Source: Gammaproteobacteria bacterium UBA3067
Lineage (GTDB): Bacteria > Pseudomonadota > Gammaproteobacteria > Pseudomonadales > UBA3067
Length of the DNA stretch: 50,574 nt
Assembly (NCBI GenBank): GCA_002366835.1
Contig: DFBZ01000020.1
Location: 1-50,574, forward strand
Direction of reading: 5' to 3'
Of this stretch, positions 1-7,792 are shown piece by piece. The notes under the pieces were generated by a model. The model was not told the DNA's origin. It did no database searches and saw nothing but the letters and a program-made list of their open reading frames with translations. Each line of letters opens with the position of its first letter. Position 1 is the stretch's first letter. The translations under genes were made by a program, and so were the position numbers.

Positions 1-279
1 ATTTCGCCCATATTTTAAAGCGATAGAACCGCTAACAATATAAAGCAATAGAAGAAGGAGTTTCGCGAGTAGCCAGTGCTGCACAAGAGGGTTGGTTTGC
101 GTTAATACGGCCAACGCCACGCCACTGACCAAAAGTAAACTATCAACAATATGGGGCAATACCTTTACAAGTCGTAATTGCAGCAGTGTGGAGTCTTTTA
201 GCATCCACCAGCTTCTTAATAGAAACCCGGCGATGCTTAAGCTAACGCAGCTTATATGTAGTACTTTAATCCAATGCAT
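1..279 (-). CDS. SirB2 family membrane protein, C-terminus cut by window edge
   Basis: An open frame starts at ATG 279 and runs off the left edge after 93 codons. The peptide begins MHWIKVLHISCVSLSIAGF and is almost entirely hydrophobic, with three predicted membrane segments separated by short basic loops, including the pattern LRLVKVLPHIVDSLLL. This order (short helix, RSWWML, LPHIVD, long helix) is what I know from SirB2-type inner-membrane proteins of about 130 residues, so roughly the last third is missing. It follows the MFS gene in the same direction with a 12-bp gap, consistent with a prmB-aroC-MFS-sirB2 transcription unit. SirB2 has no established biochemical function. Assignment is by pattern recognition only. 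Confidence 0.7.
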   Translation of the reverse strand, partial: MHWIKVLHISCVSLSIAGFLLRSWWMLKDSTLLQLRLVKVLPHIVDSLLLVSGVALAVLTQTNPLVQHWLLAKLLLLLLYIVSGSIALKYGRN

Positions 280-291
280 AAAGCCCCTGAT

Positions 292-1476
292 TCACCCTTG
301 ATGTGGTCGTAGCGGGCGCACCCACAATATCGCCACAATTGTTGTAAACACGCATATTACCGCTGCAGTAAGATAGGAAAAACTGGGGCCATAATATTCC
401 CAGCAATACCCGGCATACAACGCACCTAGCGCCCCGCCCACGCCAAAACTTGCACTGGCGTAAAGCGCTTGCCCGTGGGTTTCCAGCCGACCAGGAAAAT
501 AATCATGAACGATGCGCATACTCGCAGCATGAAAGCTCCCATAGCTGGCGGCATGCAGCAGCTGAGCAAAAATCAATATGGGAAGTTTATCCGGAAAATA
601 CCCAATTAACAGCCAACGTACAATCGTGAACATAACGCTCAGGGATAAAACCCAGTATTCTGAAACCCAGTGAAATAGTTTATGGGCATAAATAAAAAGA
701 ACCACCTCCGCCACAACACCCAGCGCCCATAAGCTGCCAGCCAAGCTTTTTGAATAACCCTGCTGTTCCAGCAGAAGAGTATAGAAGGTGTAATAAGGAC
801 CGTGGGAAAGCTGGATCAGGCTACAAACCAATAAGAAGGCGACCACCTCCTTACGAAGTAACACCTCCCTCAATCGCATCGCATTCGCGCGTGAGGGCAC
901 GCTTTCCACACAGGGAATCAAGAAACTCATCACTATAATGGCCAACATAATTACCGCCAGGTAGTTAGGCAGCGTGGCAACAGAAAGCGAATCAAACAGC
1001 CAGCCGAGGCCCATTACGGCGACAATAAAACCCACCGAACCCCACAGGCGTATCTGCCCGTAACGGCTGGAATCCGTGCCGAGATGACCGAGGGTTATCA
1101 CTTCGATCTGAGGCAGAATGCCGTTGCGGAAAAAACTAAAGCCAAACAGCAGTATTGCAAACTGCCAAAAGCCCTCTAGAAAAAATACCGTGGAAAATAC
1201 CAAACCTGAAAGTACTGCACCTAAGCGCAATACGATAATTTGGTTATTTAGCTTTTCGGCCAGCAGAGTCCAAAGGTTAGGCGCAAGCACTTTGGTGACC
1301 ATGAGGATGGCCGTTAAAACGCCGATTTCATCGATATTGAAACCCTTTTCCTTGAGGTAAAGGGTGAAATAAGGCAGCAAAGCGCCCAATTGGGCAAAGT
1401 AGAAAAAATAGAATGCCGATAAGCGCCAGTACGGAAGCGCTTGGCGATTATCGACAGCTGTGTGTGGGTCAGAAAT
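292..1476 (-). CDS. MFS transporter (YcaD/HcaT-like), probable ATT start
   Basis: This is a major facilitator protein with about 12 hydrophobic segments, resembling the HcaT/phenylpropionate-type branch that often follows aroC in pseudomonads. The first standard start codon in frame (TTG 1389) lies inside the first membrane helix. The 29 codons upstream encode the typical N-terminus of this family (PYWRLSAFYFFYFAQLGALL), in the same frame and without a stop. Between the aroC stop codon (1483-1485) and this segment there is no ATG, GTG or TTG. The best placed candidate is ATT at 1474-1476, preceded by GAGGCGAGG as a ribosome-binding site. With it the protein is 394 residues, a normal MFS length. 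Substrate unknown. The alternatives are the TTG start with a crippled first helix, or a sequencing error. Confidence 0.8.
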   Translation of the reverse strand: MSDPHTAVDNRQALPYWRLSAFYFFYFAQLGALLPYFTLYLKEKGFNIDEIGVLTAILMVTKVLAPNLWTLLAEKLNNQIIVLRLGAVLSGLVFSTVFFLEGFWQFAILLFGFSFFRNGILPQIEVITLGHLGTDSSRYGQIRLWGSVGFIVAVMGLGWLFDSLSVATLPNYLAVIMLAIIVMSFLIPCVESVPSRANAMRLREVLLRKEVVAFLLVCSLIQLSHGPYYTFYTLLLEQQGYSKSLAGSLWALGVVAEVVLFIYAHKLFHWVSEYWVLSLSVMFTIVRWLLIGYFPDKLPILIFAQLLHAASYGSFHAASMRIVHDYFPGRLETHGQALYASASFGVGGALGALYAGYCWEYYGPSFSYLTAAVICVFTTIVAILWVRPLRPHQG

Positions 1477-1482
1477 AAAGGC

Positions 1483-2583
1483 TTACCTCGCCTCTGGGTT
1501 AATGGCTGGTGTAGTCACCTGCACACCGCTATTTTGGCCTCGATGTCGAAGCAGGTGGTCCATTAACACCATGGCCAACATCGCTTCGGCAATGGGCACC
1601 GCGCGAATACCAACACAGGGGTCATGCCGCCCCTTGGTAACGACTTCCACCGGCTCTCCCTGGGCGTTGATACTTTTGCCAGGAATACGAATGCTGGAGG
1701 TGGGTTTGAGTGCAATGAAGGTAAGGATTTCCTGTCCGGTGGAAATACCACCCAGCACGCCACCGGCATGATTAGAAAGAAAACCCTCTGGGGTCATTTC
1801 ATCACGGTGCTCTTCGCCACGCTGGGCCACGACTTCGACACCATCGCCTATTTCCACTGATTTCACCGCATTGATACTCATCATTGCATGGGCAATTTCT
1901 GCATCAAGGCGATCAAAAATAGGCTCTCCCAAACCTGGGGGAATACCCGTTGCCGAAACAAGTACCTTTGCGCCGATGGAGCTGCCATCTCGGCGCAGCT
2001 GCTCAATCAATGCTTCCATTTGCGGAACAACACTTTCATCAGGGGTGAAAAAGGGGTTTGTTTCAGCCGTTTCCCAACTTTTAAAACTTGATTTGATATC
2101 ACCAATTTGAGTGACACAGGCCCGCACCAAAACACCGAACTCCTGCTGGAGATATTTTTTGGCAATGGCTCCGGCAGCAACACGCATAGCCGTTTCCCGT
2201 GCCGAGGAGCGCCCTCCCCCCCGGTAATCGCGAAATCCATATTTTTGGTTGTAGGTGTAGTCGGCATGGCCAGGGCGAAAGCGGTCCATAATATCGCCGT
2301 AATCCCGTGATCGTTGATCAGTATTCTCGATCAACAGACCGATGGGTGTGCCAGTTGTTTTCCCCTCAAATATACCAGATAGAATTTTTACCTGATCGGG
2401 CTCTCGTCGCTGAGTGGTATATTTGGAAGTACCTGGGCGGCGGCGATCTAGATCATGCTGTAGGTCTTCTTCGCTAATTGGCAAACCAGGGGGGCAGCCA
2501 TCAACAATACAGCCCAAGGCCGCGCCATGACTTTCACCAAAAGTGGTGACGGTGAATAATTTTCCGAAGGTATTTCCTGACAT
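1483..2583 (-). CDS. aroC: Chorismate synthase
   Basis: Converts 5-enolpyruvylshikimate-3-phosphate to chorismate, the last step of the shikimate pathway, with reduced FMN as cofactor; cytoplasmic. The 366-residue product has the full family length and its signatures in order: GESHGAALG near the N-terminus, RPGHADYTY around residue 105, the GGGRSSARETA loop at about residue 125, HAGGVLGGISTGQ around 245-260, and RHDPCVGIRAVPIAEAM near the end. It starts with ATG 69 bp downstream of prmB and is followed closely by the MFS gene, an arrangement familiar from pseudomonads. Nothing looks broken. Confidence 0.97.
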   Translation of the reverse strand: MSGNTFGKLFTVTTFGESHGAALGCIVDGCPPGLPISEEDLQHDLDRRRPGTSKYTTQRREPDQVKILSGIFEGKTTGTPIGLLIENTDQRSRDYGDIMDRFRPGHADYTYNQKYGFRDYRGGGRSSARETAMRVAAGAIAKKYLQQEFGVLVRACVTQIGDIKSSFKSWETAETNPFFTPDESVVPQMEALIEQLRRDGSSIGAKVLVSATGIPPGLGEPIFDRLDAEIAHAMMSINAVKSVEIGDGVEVVAQRGEEHRDEMTPEGFLSNHAGGVLGGISTGQEILTFIALKPTSSIRIPGKSINAQGEPVEVVTKGRHDPCVGIRAVPIAEAMLAMVLMDHLLRHRGQNSGVQVTTPAINPEAR

Positions 2584-2652
2584 AAAATGTGATTATCCTG
2601 AGTCTGTTGAAATAAGCACAATCCGTGCTTTATCGAAATTAAGGGCTTAACA

Positions 2653-3576
2653 CTAAAGTACAAAGTGAGATCGGTACTCCCTAAGCTGTTTGGCGCTTAA
2701 AGCAAACACCCCATGCCCTCCACGTTCAAATTCGAGCCATAAAAAAGGCACCTCGGGGTAGCGCTGCTGCAGTGCTTCATCTGAATTTCCTACCTCCACC
2801 ACCAGCATGCCATTATCGGTGAGATAGCTCTCAGCCTGAGCCAGGATTCGCACTACGATACCCAGGCCATCCTCGCCCGCTGCGAGTGCCAAGGTGGGCT
2901 CATGTTGGTATTCCTTTGGAATGGAAGCCATCTCAACAGCGCCAACATAAGGCGGGTTGCTAATGATTAAATCAAAAGTGGCGTCTGGAATTTCGTCAAA
3001 AACATCAGACTGTAGCAATTGCAGGCTTTCTTCCAAGTCATGCATGGCGCGGTTTTTTTGAGCCACAAGCAGCGCATCGTTTGAAATATCCGTGGCGGTC
3101 ACATTCGTTTCAGGGTATGTCAGTGCAGCAAGCACTGCAATACAGCCGCTGCCCGTGCAAAGCTCCAGCATGGATCCTGGCCCTTCTTCCCCAAACCAGC
3201 TTGGTAAAACATCCTGTAGAACTTCTGCAAAGGGAGACCGTGGAATCAATACGCGTTCATCCACGAAAAACTCTAAACCACCAAACCAGGCTTTATTGGT
3301 GAGATAAGGGCTTGGGATATGATCTTCCACACGGCGCTTTACCTGCATAGCCAGGTGTTTACGCTCTGAACGTGTTAGATGAGTGTTAAGCAGCTGTGGC
3401 TCAATATCGAGAGGCAGGTATAAAGAAGGCAAAATTAAGGCAAGTGCCTCATCCCAGGAGTTATCGGTGCCATGCCCTAAATAAACCTGGCTTTGCTCTA
3501 GGCAGCTTACTGCCCAGCGCAAAAAATCACCAATGGTCAGCAAGTCTTCCGCCGCTTCTGACGTGTTAATCTGCAC
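2653..3576 (-). CDS. prmB: Ribosomal protein L3 N5-glutamine methyltransferase
   Basis: SAM-dependent methylation of a glutamine in ribosomal protein L3. The 307-residue protein has the PrmB/HemK architecture: an N-terminal helical domain, then a Rossmann methyltransferase fold with MLELCTGSGCIAVLAA (SAM loop, about residues 137-152) and the diagnostic ISNPPYVGAVEM glutamine-binding NPPY motif (about 206-217), followed by EYQHEPTLALAAGEDGL. The start is GTG 3576 with GGAG upstream at proper spacing. PrmB is preferred over PrmC because of the EYxHEPxLALAAGxDGL version of the region after NPPY and the neighbouring aroC. It is divergently transcribed from folE over 153 bp. Confidence 0.93.
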   Translation of the reverse strand: MQINTSEAAEDLLTIGDFLRWAVSCLEQSQVYLGHGTDNSWDEALALILPSLYLPLDIEPQLLNTHLTRSERKHLAMQVKRRVEDHIPSPYLTNKAWFGGLEFFVDERVLIPRSPFAEVLQDVLPSWFGEEGPGSMLELCTGSGCIAVLAALTYPETNVTATDISNDALLVAQKNRAMHDLEESLQLLQSDVFDEIPDATFDLIISNPPYVGAVEMASIPKEYQHEPTLALAAGEDGLGIVVRILAQAESYLTDNGMLVVEVGNSDEALQQRYPEVPFLWLEFERGGHGVFALSAKQLREYRSHFVL

Positions 3577-3729
3577 CTATTTCTCCCGCAAAAACCGCAA
3601 GTTTACCTGATTATCGCTCAGTTCAGAACACACCCTCATCAAGTTGAGGTGGTTTAGACCCCGCATTGCAGGTATGATTCGCTGCTTTCATATTTCATAA
3701 AACAGCAACATATACGAAACAAGGGCCAG

Positions 3730-4272
3730 ATGGAAAAATCTTACACAGACATCATCAAAGCCATCGGTGAAGATGTGACTCGGCCGGGGTTGATCGACAC
3801 CCCCAAGCGCGCAGCAAAAGCCTTTAAATACCTAACACACGGTTACGACAAAACCCTGGAAGATGTCGTAAATGGCGCTATTTTTCCGTCCAATACGGAT
3901 GAGCTTGTCGTTGTTAACAATATAGAACTGTATTCTCTCTGCGAGCATCACCTGCTGCCTTTTATCGGCAAATGCCATGTGGGCTACCTACCCACCGGCC
4001 AAGTGATAGGGCTGTCAAAAATCGCACGGATTGTAGATATGTTTGCACGGCGATTACAGATTCAGGAAAACCTCACCAAAGAAATTGCTGAAGCTATTAT
4101 GTCCGTTACTGGGGCCTCAGGGGTTGCCGTAATCATTGAAGCACAACACATGTGCATGATGATGCGTGGTGTGGAAAAGCAAAACTCTATGATGAAAACC
4201 TCAGTCATGCTTGGTCGATTAAGAGAAGACCACCGTACCCGTGCTGAATTTTTATCCTTAATCAGCGATTAG
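3730..4272 (+). CDS. folE: GTP cyclohydrolase I
   Basis: Catalyses GTP to 7,8-dihydroneopterin triphosphate, the first step of folate biosynthesis, which also feeds queuosine precursors (queF lies 4 kb away). The 180-residue product carries the zinc and active-site segments of FolE: SLCEHHLLPFIGKCHVGYLP (about residues 73-92) with the Cys and His ligands, GLSKIARIVDMFARRLQ, and QHMCMMMRGVEK with the second Cys. Length matches bacterial FolE of the Pseudomonas FolE type. It is followed by a GC-rich hairpin and a convergent hypothetical gene. Confidence 0.96.
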   Translation: MEKSYTDIIKAIGEDVTRPGLIDTPKRAAKAFKYLTHGYDKTLEDVVNGAIFPSNTDELVVVNNIELYSLCEHHLLPFIGKCHVGYLPTGQVIGLSKIARIVDMFARRLQIQENLTKEIAEAIMSVTGASGVAVIIEAQHMCMMMRGVEKQNSMMKTSVMLGRLREDHRTRAEFLSLISD

Positions 4273-4298
4273 TGGAGCGCTTAAAACCACGAAATAAA

Positions 4299-4317
4299 GG
4301 GGGCTTTTACACCCCCC
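4299..4317. terminator. Hairpin between convergent folE and hypothetical gene
   Basis: A run of five G (4299-4303) pairs with five C (4313-4317) across a 9-nt loop, flanked by A-rich sequence on both sides. It lies 27 bp after the folE stop and 15 bp from the stop of the convergent gene, so it could serve both. There is no long T-run, so this is a moderate call. Confidence 0.45.
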
Positions 4318-4331
4318 AAAATATAATCACC

Positions 4332-4859
4332 CTAGCCGGCCATAAGCGCCTTCTGCTTAAGAATTTTTTTCGCTTTCTTCTGCGAAGGTATTCGCTCTAA
4401 AAGATGCCCATATTGTCGTAGCCCTTTGTGTTTCGCATAAAAACGCACGGCTAATAACCAAGCTCCTTCCCAGTCATGTGCATCCACTGAAAAGGTCGTG
4501 CACACCGGCTTTTCTTCTAGTTTAGACATACAGTTCACCTGAAATACGGTGTAATCATAACGCTTCTCACCGCGCACAGTACGCTTACGACGCACACTGA
4601 TGCCTTTAACACCCATGGGATCACCCGCCCGGTTACTAGGGATACTTTCACGCTCGCGGGAACGCCTCGCCTTTGTCTGTTGCTTTTCGAGCTTTTGGTC
4701 GAGCTTTTCAGCAGAGGATTCAACCGCAGCACGATCCTTACCATGCAAGCGTTTGCCGTTACCCAAAAGAGAGAAATAATGCTGGTGGGGAACACCGCTG
4801 ATAACGCGGCGCACGCGGTAGCCAAAAAAAGAATCATTATCAATTAAATATACGCTCAT
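4332..4859 (-). CDS. Hypothetical basic protein with two AP2-like segments
   Basis: Not a family I can name with certainty. The 175-residue protein is strongly basic and appears to contain two related modules: residues about 10-58 (GYRVRRVISGVPHQHYFSL followed by a Lys-rich helix) and residues about 83-150 (GVKGISVRRKRTVRGEKRYD, then a strand and a helix ending FYAKHKGL). The G-(I/V)-x-x-basic strand, Y/F-rich strands and following amphipathic helix resemble AP2-type or integrase arm-type DNA-binding folds. A linker of charged residues (about 55-80) separates them and the C-terminus is Lys-rich. A nucleic-acid-binding role is inference. It stands alone, convergent with folE. Confidence 0.6.
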   Translation of the reverse strand: MSVYLIDNDSFFGYRVRRVISGVPHQHYFSLLGNGKRLHGKDRAAVESSAEKLDQKLEKQQTKARRSRERESIPSNRAGDPMGVKGISVRRKRTVRGEKRYDYTVFQVNCMSKLEEKPVCTTFSVDAHDWEGAWLLAVRFYAKHKGLRQYGHLLERIPSQKKAKKILKQKALMAG

Positions 4860-4865
4860 AGTCCT

Positions 4866-5156
4866 TTATCTTCCTGTTTGAAACCCCTGTGAAACAGCGC
4901 TTTCGCATTCATACAAAGTTTTCTTATTATTTTTATATTCGGGAAGCTGAACGTATTGCGCACAAACAAAAGCATCAATGCTTTTATTCGCGCTAGCAGA
5001 CCTAAAAAAGGGAAGCTGCAGATACCGTCTTCCATAACCCTCTAAATCAGCAATCTCTGGAACACCCTGATTAGCCCATTCGCTTCCATCCTTGGTTTAA
5101 CGAACCACTACGAAACACTCACCATACTCTGGGACACTATCCTTTTCCCAAAATGG
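4866..5156 (-). pseudogene. Possible remnant of a small hypothetical gene
   Basis: In the 393-bp stretch 4860-5252 there is no intact gene. One minus-strand frame is open for 76 codons (5096 down to the TAA at 4866-4868) and reads like real protein, for example EIADLEGYGRRYLQLPFF and AFVCAQYVQLPEYKNNKKT, but it has no usable start codon. The same frame continues upstream past a single TAA (5097-5099) for another 19 codons. This looks like a decayed or interrupted gene. Alternatively the frame is open by chance. No family recognised. Confidence 0.3.
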
Positions 5157-5252
5157 CTACACTAACACTTATTATAATTTTTCGATTCGTAACAACCGTT
5201 CAACTCACTGTATACCAAATACCGCCAGCGAGTTAGCTGTAATCATATCCAC

Positions 5253-6146
5253 TTAATGCAAAAAGTTAAACATTTTGCGTCGGTATTTTTGCGCTCTTGC
5301 GTCACTTTTCCCCAAGAGGTCGAAGACTTTTAACAAAACAACCCTAGGCTCGCCGGATTTATAAGACATATGGGTCTGAAATAAATCCCATGCCAACTCA
5401 AGCGCCTCATCATAACGGGCCGTTGTAGCCATTGTTGCGGCGACGTAAAAAAGAGCATCCGCATCGCCAGGATTATTTTCAAGTTGCAAAGCGTAGTCTG
5501 TTTCATGGCTTGCCGCTTCTAGTATGTCGGCAAAGTAAAACCTGGCCTCAGCACGCTTACCTTCTTCAGCATCCTTATCTTCTTGAGCCAAACTCTCAAA
5601 ACGCTGCTTTGCAGCTGCAAGCTCTCCCGCAGAAACCAAAAGCTCTATCGCCAAGTACTGATAAGATTTGTCTTCTGGGTGCTCAGTAAGAGCCTGCTGT
5701 AATAGCTGTTGCGCCCTATCTGTATCTCGAGCATTAATTGCCCGTCGAATTTCTTCCGCCAAATTATCCGACGGCTCAGCGCCCCCCCCCTCCTCCTCAA
5801 CAAACTTATCAAGCAACTCCCGTATTACGCTTTCGGGCTGCAGGCCATTTAATTCTCCACCGACTTGTCCGTCAACAATCAACTTTAACGTTGGAAGACT
5901 TTGCACTCCAAGCTGGGCTGCAAGCTCCTGCTGTTCATCGGCATTAAGTTTGGCAAGAATAAAGCGACCCGCATACTGCTCAGCAAGCTTTTCCAAAATC
6001 GGCGTAAGGGCTTTGCAGGGCTCACACCACTCTGCCCATACATCAAGCAAAACAGGAACCTTGGACGATGCATCCAAAACCATCTGCTGAATATTCTGGG
6101 CAGTGACTTCAACTATATAAGATTGATTATCGACGGGAGTATTCAT
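5253..6146 (-). CDS. cnoX: Thioredoxin-fold co-chaperone, CnoX/YbbN type
   Basis: Residues 1-110 are a thioredoxin domain with the active-site string WAEWCEPCKALTP, i.e. an intact CxxC motif. Residues about 125-297 are a helical TPR-like region (RRAINARDTDRAQQLLQQAL and following repeats). This two-part layout and the 297-residue length match YbbN/CnoX, a holdase that protects proteins from chlorine or oxidative stress and works with DnaK and GroEL in the cytoplasm. E. coli CnoX lacks the first cysteine, whereas the Caulobacter type keeps CxxC and can also reduce disulfides, so this copy may be redox-active. Start is ATG 6146. Confidence 0.88.
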   Translation of the reverse strand: MNTPVDNQSYIVEVTAQNIQQMVLDASSKVPVLLDVWAEWCEPCKALTPILEKLAEQYAGRFILAKLNADEQQELAAQLGVQSLPTLKLIVDGQVGGELNGLQPESVIRELLDKFVEEEGGGAEPSDNLAEEIRRAINARDTDRAQQLLQQALTEHPEDKSYQYLAIELLVSAGELAAAKQRFESLAQEDKDAEEGKRAEARFYFADILEAASHETDYALQLENNPGDADALFYVAATMATTARYDEALELAWDLFQTHMSYKSGEPRVVLLKVFDLLGKSDARAQKYRRKMFNFLH

Positions 6147-6281
6147 GAGGGCTATCCTGCCAGTTTGTTGTTATATTTAGCGAAGGGTATGAAGCATATA
6201 TGATGTTATGGGGTATTTGCGAGGACAAAATACGAGCGAAAGGAATACTGATACAACAAAAAAAAGAATGCCTGAGTAGAA

Positions 6282-6764
6282 CTATGCCTCTAGCAGGTCC
6301 TTCCAACGCTCCGCCTTTTCACCACTTCTAATCAGGCCTAACTCGCCCTGACCGTAAGCATTAACAAGGCAACGTGCTGCACATTTATTTCCACCTTCCG
6401 CTGCCAAAGCATACCAATGAACAGCCATACGCTCGTCTTTGGTATAAAGCTCCAAGCCTAGCTCATAAATTCGCCCAAGTTCAAACTGCGCGTTTGGGTT
6501 ATCTCGTTTAGCGGCGCTAACCAGGTACTCAATACCTTTGCGCTTATCAGTTCGTGTTGCACCATGATACAGCAATAAAGAGCCGAGCTGACTCATGGCC
6601 TGCAAATGCCCTCGATCAGCAGCCAGTTTTAAACTTTTTATACAGTACTTAGGAGGGAGTTCGCCACTGTTATCGGAAATGCTGTCAAGCGCCCTGGATG
6701 CCACTTTAAAGCAAACACTTGCTAACAAATCTTCACTTTTGGCAACCAGATTTTTATCTGCCAT
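6282..6764 (-). CDS. Sel1-repeat (TPR-like) protein
   Basis: This is a 160-residue soluble protein with tandem Sel1-like repeats of about 36 residues: LKLAADRGHLQAMSQLGSLL, LVSAAKRDNPNAQFELGRIY and WYALAAEGGNKCAARCLVNA, each with the A/G-x-x-x-A helix-packing pattern. No signal peptide is visible. Such proteins are usually scaffolds for protein-protein contacts. It is in the same orientation as the upstream cnoX-like gene's neighbour but separated by 135 bp, so operon membership is unclear. Partner and role unknown. Confidence 0.8.
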   Translation of the reverse strand: MADKNLVAKSEDLLASVCFKVASRALDSISDNSGELPPKYCIKSLKLAADRGHLQAMSQLGSLLLYHGATRTDKRKGIEYLVSAAKRDNPNAQFELGRIYELGLELYTKDERMAVHWYALAAEGGNKCAARCLVNAYGQGELGLIRSGEKAERWKDLLEA

Positions 6765-6840
6765 AAGAGCGAACCTGTTTATGAACGAAGGATACGAAAA
6801 AAGGAAGGGATATTATGCGTTACGGAGTGTGGAAATACAC

Positions 6841-6922
6841 GTAACCGTAGACCCGTTTCCTGCCAAACTCGGGAAGCGAAACCACCTCCTGAGAAACGTG
6901 CGGAAGCATACTGCTTACGGTA
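6841..6922. other. Potential three-way-junction structure in a gene-free stretch
   Basis: The 532-bp stretch 6765-7296 holds no gene I can support. Within it are nested inverted repeats: ACCGTA near 6842 with TACGGT near 6917; CGTTTC near 6852 with GAAACG near 6893; and the local hairpin AAGCA-tac-TGCTT near 6904. Together they could fold as a closed stem with two branches. On the minus strand this lies in the leader of the Sel1-repeat gene. It could be a leader RNA, or a remnant of a mobile RNA element. I do not recognise an Rfam family. Confidence 0.3.
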
Positions 6923-7296
6923 AAGAAATGCAGCATTTTTTAATATTTTTTTACACTTCCGCTTACTTGGCTTACATGGGCAAATTAACTCAAGCGCTCA
7001 ACACCCCATGCTGCTACATTCCCCCCGCTAATTCAGCAAGATAGCTTATCTTCCAAGAATACACTTTACACGCTCAAACGTAAGCGCAGAGCAGATTCAT
7101 AATCGTGCTTCAGCCACTTATATAACTACGCCAACCCAACTATCCAGGCCACCCCAGCCAGACACTGACTAACTGCTATACCTAGAAGTAGCCCTTTCGC
7201 AAACGTGCCCACCCCGCTGGAACGGAATTTACGCTATGCGCCAGGTATTGCACGAACGACGTCGTATCCGAACATTGCTAATCTTAAGGTAACAGG

Positions 7297-7773
7297 ATGT
7301 ACAGGAAATTAGCGCTTCTCACATGGTTATTGCTTGCCATCACCCATGCCCATGGAGCTTCCGCCTACCTTCAGTTAGGAGGCTGGTCCAAACACTTTCA
7401 AAATGATCAAAGCTACAATGAAAGTCATAACACCGCCGGGTTTGAAGTGGAGTTCGATACACAAACGAAGTCCACGTATGGGCTTTTGTTTACCACTTTT
7501 GAAAACAGCCACTGGGCAAGTTCACGACAAGTGGCTGTTTCTGCAAAACGCTGTTACCAGCCCTTCGCGTTCAGCAAAGGCTGCTTGGGGTTTACCGCCG
7601 GATTTATTGATGGCTATCAGAAAATCAATGAAGGAAACTTCTTCCCTGTCCTGATTCCGAAATTGAACTTTGAGTATAGAAAAGTTGGCGTAGACTTTTT
7701 ATGCGTACCCGCTGTGCATAGCTCAGCTTCTTTTTGCGCCGTGCAAGGGCGTGTAAAAATGGGTCGCTTGTAA
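7297..7773 (+). CDS. Small predicted outer-membrane beta-barrel protein
   Basis: A 158-residue protein with a clear signal peptide (MYRKLALLTWLLLAITHAHG, cleavage probably after HGASA). The mature part alternates polar and aromatic residues as in a small beta-barrel: GGWSKHF, NESHNTAGFEVEF, YGLLFTTFENSHW, GFTAGFIDGYQ, PKLNFEYRKVGVDFLCVP. Length, the conserved NESHN segment and the ending resemble small outer-membrane proteins of the PagP/8-strand class, but I cannot assign an enzyme activity. There are four cysteines in the mature part, possibly paired in the periplasm. It is convergent with queF, 19 bp between stops. Confidence 0.7.
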   Translation: MYRKLALLTWLLLAITHAHGASAYLQLGGWSKHFQNDQSYNESHNTAGFEVEFDTQTKSTYGLLFTTFENSHWASSRQVAVSAKRCYQPFAFSKGCLGFTAGFIDGYQKINEGNFFPVLIPKLNFEYRKVGVDFLCVPAVHSSASFCAVQGRVKMGRL

Positions 7774-7792
7774 TAGGAATAGGCTAGGACAG

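Noticed and set aside
92..301. 69-codon plus-strand frame at the left edge
   Set aside because: Antisense to the SirB2-like gene, whose protein has the clear family pattern.
6841..6922. Group II intron remnant
   Set aside because: Faint similarity only; catalytic domain V is not recognisable and no reverse transcriptase is present.
6595..7044. 149-codon plus-strand frame
   Set aside because: First half is antisense to the Sel1-repeat gene and the rest runs through the gene-free stretch with no recognisable sequence.
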